Shown: one piece after another, positions 35,161 through 38,712 of the stretch | Layout of the letters: every line of letters begins with the position of its first letter | Numbering within the stretch: the first letter of the stretch is position 1 | The notes under the pieces: generated by a model | The model's database searches: none | Seen by the model: only the letters and a program-made list of their open reading frames with translations | Told to the model about the DNA's origin: nothing | Position numbers and translations under genes: made by a program | Assembly: GCF_004363655.1 (NCBI RefSeq) | Contig: NZ_SNZH01000028.1 | Coordinates: 1-38,712 of the forward strand | Origin: Tahibacter aquaticus | GTDB taxonomy: Bacteria; Pseudomonadota; Gammaproteobacteria; Xanthomonadales; Rhodanobacteraceae | Length of the DNA stretch: 38,712 bases | Direction of reading: 5' to 3'

Positions 35161-35529
35161 GTCCTGCTCCAAGGCCGCGGACACACGGAGCCATGAAACC
35201 CGCAACGCTGGCGGACGAATCAAGCCACTCCTGACCTTCGGAGCCAGGAATCTGCATGCGGCCGCGTGCGAGGTCCATCCGCAACAGAGGGACTGCCTTC
35301 GGTCCAGCGCCCTTGCATCCTCAGTGTTTTCGACCAGCGATGGGAGGTTCGGCTTTGTTCCAGCACTTGATGCTCATCGGCTCTGCGCACCCGACCGGTT
35401 CAGCGCTGTTCGAACCGCTACCGATCCACGGTTGCCCGCGACGCCTTGCCCATGATTCGGCTTATCTACTTCGATCCAGCAACCCCGCTTGCCTAAGCCG
35501 TCAAACCCTTTGTGTGAGGAGCCCGGGCT

Positions 35530-36051
35530 ATGTCCAGAATTTGTGGAACCATGCCGCATCATTTTCAGTTGGCCGCGATGTCGGAGCAGTATCGCGACGA
35601 ACGGCGAACGGTCGAGTTGCAAGCGGCACGGCTGAACACCACCCCCACACCCCGCGTCACCACCATTCCGGTGGTAGTCCATGTGCTCTACAGCACCGCG
35701 ACCGAGAACGTGAGCGACGCCCAGATCGACAGCCAGATCCGCGTGCTCAACGAAGACTTCCGCAAACGCAACGCCGACATCGTTCATGTCCCAGCACCGT
35801 TCGCGCCCTATGCCTCGGACGCCATGATCGAATTCGTCCTGGCCAACCGAGACCCCGACGGGAACGAGACCACCGGAATCACCCGAACCGCCGTAGATGG
35901 CCCCTATCCCTACGATGAGAACGACGACGAGGCAACCCTCAAGCTCGACGCACTGGTCAAGCGGAACGGGACCGGAATCGACGCCTGGCCCGCTGGCAGC
36001 TACCTCAACTTGTGGGTCTGCCCCATACAAGCGGGATTGTTGGGCTACGCG
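35530..36051 (+). pseudogene. M43 (pappalysin/cytophagalysin) metallopeptidase, truncated before its active site
   Basis: ATG 35530 follows AGGAG and opens a sequence typical of M43 zinc metallopeptidases: I-P-V-V-V-H-V-L-Y, D-A-Q-I-D-S-Q-I-R-V-L-N-E-D-F-R, F-V-L-A-N-R-D-P-D-G, G-I-T-R-T, D-A-W-P-A-G-S-Y-L-N-L-W-V-C and G-L-L-G-Y-A at 36034-36051. Homology stops exactly there; the zinc-binding H-E-x-x-H-x-x-G-x-x-H that should follow is missing. The frame runs 11 more codons into unrelated sequence. There is no clear signal peptide, so the 5' end may also be altered. Inactive as a protease. Confidence 0.85.
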
Positions 36052-36181
36052 GTTCAAATCCATCTACAACTGGGAACAAGGTAAGAACGAGCCCCACGCT
36101 CAGCAGGCGCAGAAACTGGTTGCTCTGCGCAACCTCGGTAAACGACAAGCCAAGGCTCGCCTGGAAGCACTCCCGCAGTAG
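36050..36181 (+). pseudogene. C-terminal fragment of an HTH protein joined to the M43 relic
   Basis: From CGG at 36050, in a different frame from the M43 relic, the sequence reads S-I-Y-N-W-E-Q-G-K-N-E-P, then A-L-R-N-L-G-K-R-Q-A-K-A-R-L-E-A-L to TAG at 36179-36181. This is the recognition helix and tail of a small XRE-like HTH protein of a type common in Xanthomonadales and Burkholderiales (usually S-x-x-S-I-Y-N-W-E-x-G-K and G-K-R-E-A). The N-terminal part is gone. The abrupt junction indicates a deletion or recombination. Confidence 0.75.
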
Positions 36182-36410
36182 AGCTACTCCGCTGCCGGCA
36201 CGAACGGGCGACCACTTCAACCCGGCTGAAACGTGAGCGTCCGCCAGACGGTTACCTGCAAAATCCAGCGTTTAGCGCCCAGTGCTGCACACCGACATTC
36301 CGTCGTGAGAGCAACATCGACAGAGGGTGCGCCGCGCTTCGCGAATACGCGCTAGCGCTTGTTCCGCAGCGGCGTCGACGTGAGAAAACCGTCTCGCCGC
36401 AATGCAGGTC

Positions 36411-36764
36411 CTACATGCCCGGGATTAGTCTTGCCGCACAGGTCGTGTCGTTCACAACGATCGAAAAGCTGCTACCGACAACGGGTCGCGGACGGGTCGG
36501 TTCGTAGTTGAACCGCCAGAAGCAACCATCAGCAAAACAGGAATACTCAACACGCCTGATTCGAGCATCCTGGCCGATGTCGCGCGGGCCGGCGAACCGC
36601 GTCGCCACCACCGTTGCCATATCCGCTGTGAGGCACGAATGCCGTGCATTCGATATACAGGGGCCGCGACTGGCCAACGCCTCACGGATCGCGCGCGGGC
36701 ACTTGGCGCCCGGAGCGGGTTCCGCTGCGGATGCGATCGCCAGCACAATCGCGAACACAATCAC
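36411..36764 (-). CDS. Small secreted cysteine-containing protein
   Basis: This gene encodes 117 residues from GTG 36764, with GAGAGAG a few bases upstream. The N terminus (I-V-F-A-I-V-L-A-I-A-S-A-A) is a short signal peptide. The mature part has six cysteines and a central C-F-A-D-G-C-F-W-R-F-N-Y, implying a disulfide-stabilised periplasmic or extracellular fold. No family is recognised. It points the same way as, but lies 296 bases downstream of, the 37061-37633 gene, so it may be an unlinked member of the same locus. Confidence 0.65.
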   Translation of the reverse strand: MIVFAIVLAIASAAEPAPGAKCPRAIREALASRGPCISNARHSCLTADMATVVATRFAGPRDIGQDARIRRVEYSCFADGCFWRFNYEPTRPRPVVGSSFSIVVNDTTCAARLIPGM

Positions 36765-37060
36765 AATGCTCTCTCACTTGGCATGGGGTGCGCGCCCAAT
36801 AGGCCGAAAAGTCTGTGGTCATTGTAATCGAGCTGTGTTGCCACCACGCGCCGGGGGAAACCGCTACGACCTCTTTGACGCCTGTCTCATGCGGAAAACG
36901 GAACGTCGTAGAGATACATGGACGGAAGGTCATCAAATTTTTCGCGCGGCTCGGTTGAAAGCACTGTGGATCAGGCAGCATTTCGTGTCGGCGAGCGAAA
37001 GAAGAACACTCGCAAGCGGCTATCGCCCAGAGAGTCTTTGTGCATTCTCACAGCACCACA
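36765..37060. other. Gap without a supported gene
   Basis: About 300 bases between two leftward secreted-protein genes. No hairpin followed by T residues and no gene-like frame were seen. Confidence 0.4.
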
Positions 37061-37633
37061 TCAGTTCCCACCGGCCCCATCAGCACCAACAACCACCCTT
37101 GCATCGAGAATCAAACATTTGGCGATGGAAATCGGAATGACATCTGTCAGCGCTTCGTCGCGATCACGCGCCCAAAGCCCGTTGGCTGGGCAAATGCTGT
37201 AGCGCTCGTCTACTTTCCACTGCTGGCCTGGCAACAACGAGCTATCCCAGTTAATACGCTCATTGAGTACCGTTCCTGCTGCAAGCTGCCGCGCACCAGT
37301 CGGCAGCGCCGTCTTGGCCTTAGACTCTTTAGGCGACAAACTGACAACAGGCGGCACGTAGTCATCTTCCGCGATCAACTCACCCGCTGAATCTCTCGCA
37401 AAGATGAACCAATACCGGCCGTGGCGCGAGTCCGGCGAGGCGGCAATAACGCCATCTCTATCGAGAATTTCGACGCGCACGTCGTTGTACCGCAGATATA
37501 GTTCGCCGCGCTTGTAGTAGGTGACGGTGACGCGCGCCCTCCCTGGCGCTTCCCACATGCATTCTTGCGTTGTCGGCGTCGCAACAGCAGCCATAAGTGC
37601 CGTGGCCGCTGATAAGGCAATGGAATAGATCAC
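37061..37633 (-). CDS. Predicted exported protein downstream of the HEVVH protein
   Basis: This gene encodes 190 residues from GTG 37633, with GGAG ten bases upstream. The N terminus (I-A-L-S-A-A-T-A-L-M-A-A-V-A) is a signal peptide, so the product is periplasmic or secreted. The mature region starts with strands (V-T-V-T-Y-Y-K-R-G-E-L-Y-L-R-Y) and contains Y-W-F-I-F-A-R-D-S-A-G-E-L. No catalytic motif is seen. It starts only 14 bases after the stop of the HEVVH protein gene and is surely in the same operon. A small exported protein directly behind a toxin-like C terminus would fit a periplasmic immunity or chaperone role; that is inference. Confidence 0.7.
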   Translation of the reverse strand: MIYSIALSAATALMAAVATPTTQECMWEAPGRARVTVTYYKRGELYLRYNDVRVEILDRDGVIAASPDSRHGRYWFIFARDSAGELIAEDDYVPPVVSLSPKESKAKTALPTGARQLAAGTVLNERINWDSSLLPGQQWKVDERYSICPANGLWARDRDEALTDVIPISIAKCLILDARVVVGADGAGGN

Positions 37634-37647
37634 GATTCAGCCACTCC

Positions 37648-38712
37648 TCAGTTGCAATGATTGGCTCGTCTGCGTGCATCGATCTTGGCGATCCAGCTGG
37701 CCACGCTCGCCAACGACTGATTGTTGTATTCGGCGGCGTTCGGGTGAGGATTCTGATTTTCTCGATTGCTGATCGGCGTGATCACGTCACGAAGATACTT
37801 TGTTCGTAGTTCATCAAACTTCAACCGCAGTTCCGGTGAGCGAATAGCATCGTCCGGAGCTGGGTAAGTCTCCATGGACACCGTAAAATTGTCCATTTCC
37901 CGCGCCAGTGCAGCCAACCCTTGTCGGTCATTGTTTGCGCCCTTGATGTACCGGCGAACATGCACAACTTCATGCCCCAGCGTTGCTTCGGGGCGGCCGT
38001 AGGTGAAGCCAAAAATTGCGCCGGGATCATTAGGATCATCACGCGTGGCGATGGAAATGAAGCTCCGCTTTAGGTCATTGAGATCGTTGCAACTATTAAG
38101 ACTGTTAATAACTGTATCAGTTAACAATGCGAATCCAGAACCGGTTGGCCGCGCCGAAATCGCTAGCTGATGTTCCAGCTTGGTCAGCCTGAAACGCCAG
38201 ACGCCAGTGCCGTCGCAATAGGGTTCGGCTTCCAATTTAATAGATGCTCCGCCAGAAAAATGACGAGGGAACGCCATGGCACAACCCACACTTCTGCTCG
38301 TATCGCATCCCGCGGGCCAAGGCAGCACTTTATGAGGAATCTCGGTGACTTGCGTCATCTCCGGCTTGGTGGCAGCAGTCGCATAACGCTCCTTACATAC
38401 CCCGAAGCGGCAGCGCTTGCACCAATCGTTATCGCACTTAGGACCTTCCTGCGCGAGGCTCGGCATGCACACGCGGCACTGGCCTTGCTGCACGTAGCAG
38501 TCCGGGCAGGGCGAGCAGTCACGGCCGCGGCATACCGGCGGCGGCGGATTGGTGCCGCAAGTTTCCGGTGGCGGAATCGCTGGGGCGCCGCCCCAGCCGG
38601 CTTTGGTGATGCCCGAGCCGGGATCGGTGACGATCTGGGTGCCGTCCTCGCTCACGGTGCCGCGGCCCATGGGGATGAACGCGGCAAGGTCGTGGTCCCA
38701 CTGCACGATCGG
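37648..38712 (-). CDS. C-terminal part of a large surface/toxin-like protein with zincin motif (5' end outside window)
   Basis: The frame is open to the right edge and covers at least 354 residues; the GTG at 38706 is probably internal. In residues counted from that GTG, the first 40 (W-D-H-D-L-A-A-F-I-P-M-G-R-G-T-V and G-S-G-I-T-K-A-G-W) look like the end of a repeat-rich surface protein. A cysteine-rich segment follows at 50-104, with about a dozen Cys in C-x2-C-like spacing. A domain from about 115 carries H245-E-V-V-H249, the zincin metallopeptidase motif, with E270 or a nearby residue as possible third ligand. The arrangement of conserved shell, linker and catalytic C terminus recalls polymorphic toxins. 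A small exported protein is encoded 14 bases downstream. Confidence 0.7.
   Translation of the reverse strand, partial: PIVQWDHDLAAFIPMGRGTVSEDGTQIVTDPGSGITKAGWGGAPAIPPPETCGTNPPPPVCRGRDCSPCPDCYVQQGQCRVCMPSLAQEGPKCDNDWCKRCRFGVCKERYATAATKPEMTQVTEIPHKVLPWPAGCDTSRSVGCAMAFPRHFSGGASIKLEAEPYCDGTGVWRFRLTKLEHQLAISARPTGSGFALLTDTVINSLNSCNDLNDLKRSFISIATRDDPNDPGAIFGFTYGRPEATLGHEVVHVRRYIKGANNDRQGLAALAREMDNFTVSMETYPAPDDAIRSPELRLKFDELRTKYLRDVITPISNRENQNPHPNAAEYNNQSLASVASWIAKIDARRRANHCN

Noticed and set aside
36048-36064. GGTTCAAATCC, which looks like a tRNA T-arm
   Set aside because: The flanking bases cannot form the T stem (CGCGG against CCATC) and no acceptor or anticodon arm is present. It lies in the M43/HTH junction by chance.
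1-38712. CRISPR array, rRNA or prophage structural genes
   Set aside because: No regularly spaced direct repeats with unique spacers, no rRNA-like sequence, and no capsid, terminase or tail proteins were seen on either strand.

Overview
The window is GC-rich, gene-dense bacterial DNA. It most likely comes from a gammaproteobacterium of the Xanthomonadales (Lysobacterales), a Lysobacter- or Dokdonella-like soil or water organism. The support is circumstantial: three secreted proteins end in the same I-F-x-[DN]-G tail that I associate with this order; an ankyrin-like protein has the LIPVSDP repeat style of Xanthomonas and Burkholderia; and Kup and SbcCD are of proteobacterial type. No rRNA, tRNA or CRISPR array was seen, and no replicon or phage hallmark genes.

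Layout. 1-1738: the tail of a secreted protein, then a leftward two-gene unit (small protein plus membrane protein). 2388-7955: a very large DUF4011/SF1 helicase/nuclease/DUF3320 protein with the architecture of the anti-phage gene hhe. 8098-12704: leftward sbcD-sbcC, the Mre11/Rad50-like nuclease. 12989-16600: a worn accessory stretch with an IS21 transposase relic, a WYL (CapW/BrxR-type) regulator facing a 55-residue gene across a palindrome that fills the spacer of a good promoter, an ankyrin-like gene with an early stop, and a wrecked lysR. 16719-20534: a leftward module of lipoprotein, SGNH hydrolase and papain-like peptidase; the last two overlap by ATGA, and a perfect TGTGA-N6-TCACA palindrome sits in the promoter ahead of the lipoprotein. 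20815-22165: a GH75-like chitosanase and two small overlapping genes. 22298-26086: a GIY-YIG-type nuclease, convergent with a UvrD-like helicase split by a frameshift, then a HEPN-like small protein.

26280-32327: a FAD/NAD(P)-binding pseudogene, a Cys-repeat secreted protein, a secreted protein with the I-F-x-[DN]-G tail, another pseudogene, and a delta-60-repeat propeller protein with the same tail. 32410-34302: kup. 34960-36181: relics of radC, an M43 metallopeptidase and an HTH protein, the last two fused at a recombination junction. 36411-38712: small secreted proteins and the 3' end of a large Cys-rich protein with an HEVVH zincin motif, probably the toxin-like C terminus of a surface protein.

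Taken together this is an accessory, defence-flavoured region that is still turning over. Intact nucleic-acid enzymes (Hhe-like, SbcCD, GIY-YIG protein), an orphan defence-type regulator and a possible two-enzyme effector module lie among at least eight broken genes. The best candidates for something undescribed are the papain/SGNH/lipoprotein module, the WYL regulator with its 55-residue partner, and the shared C-terminal tail. All functions are read from motifs recognised by eye; none was checked against a database.
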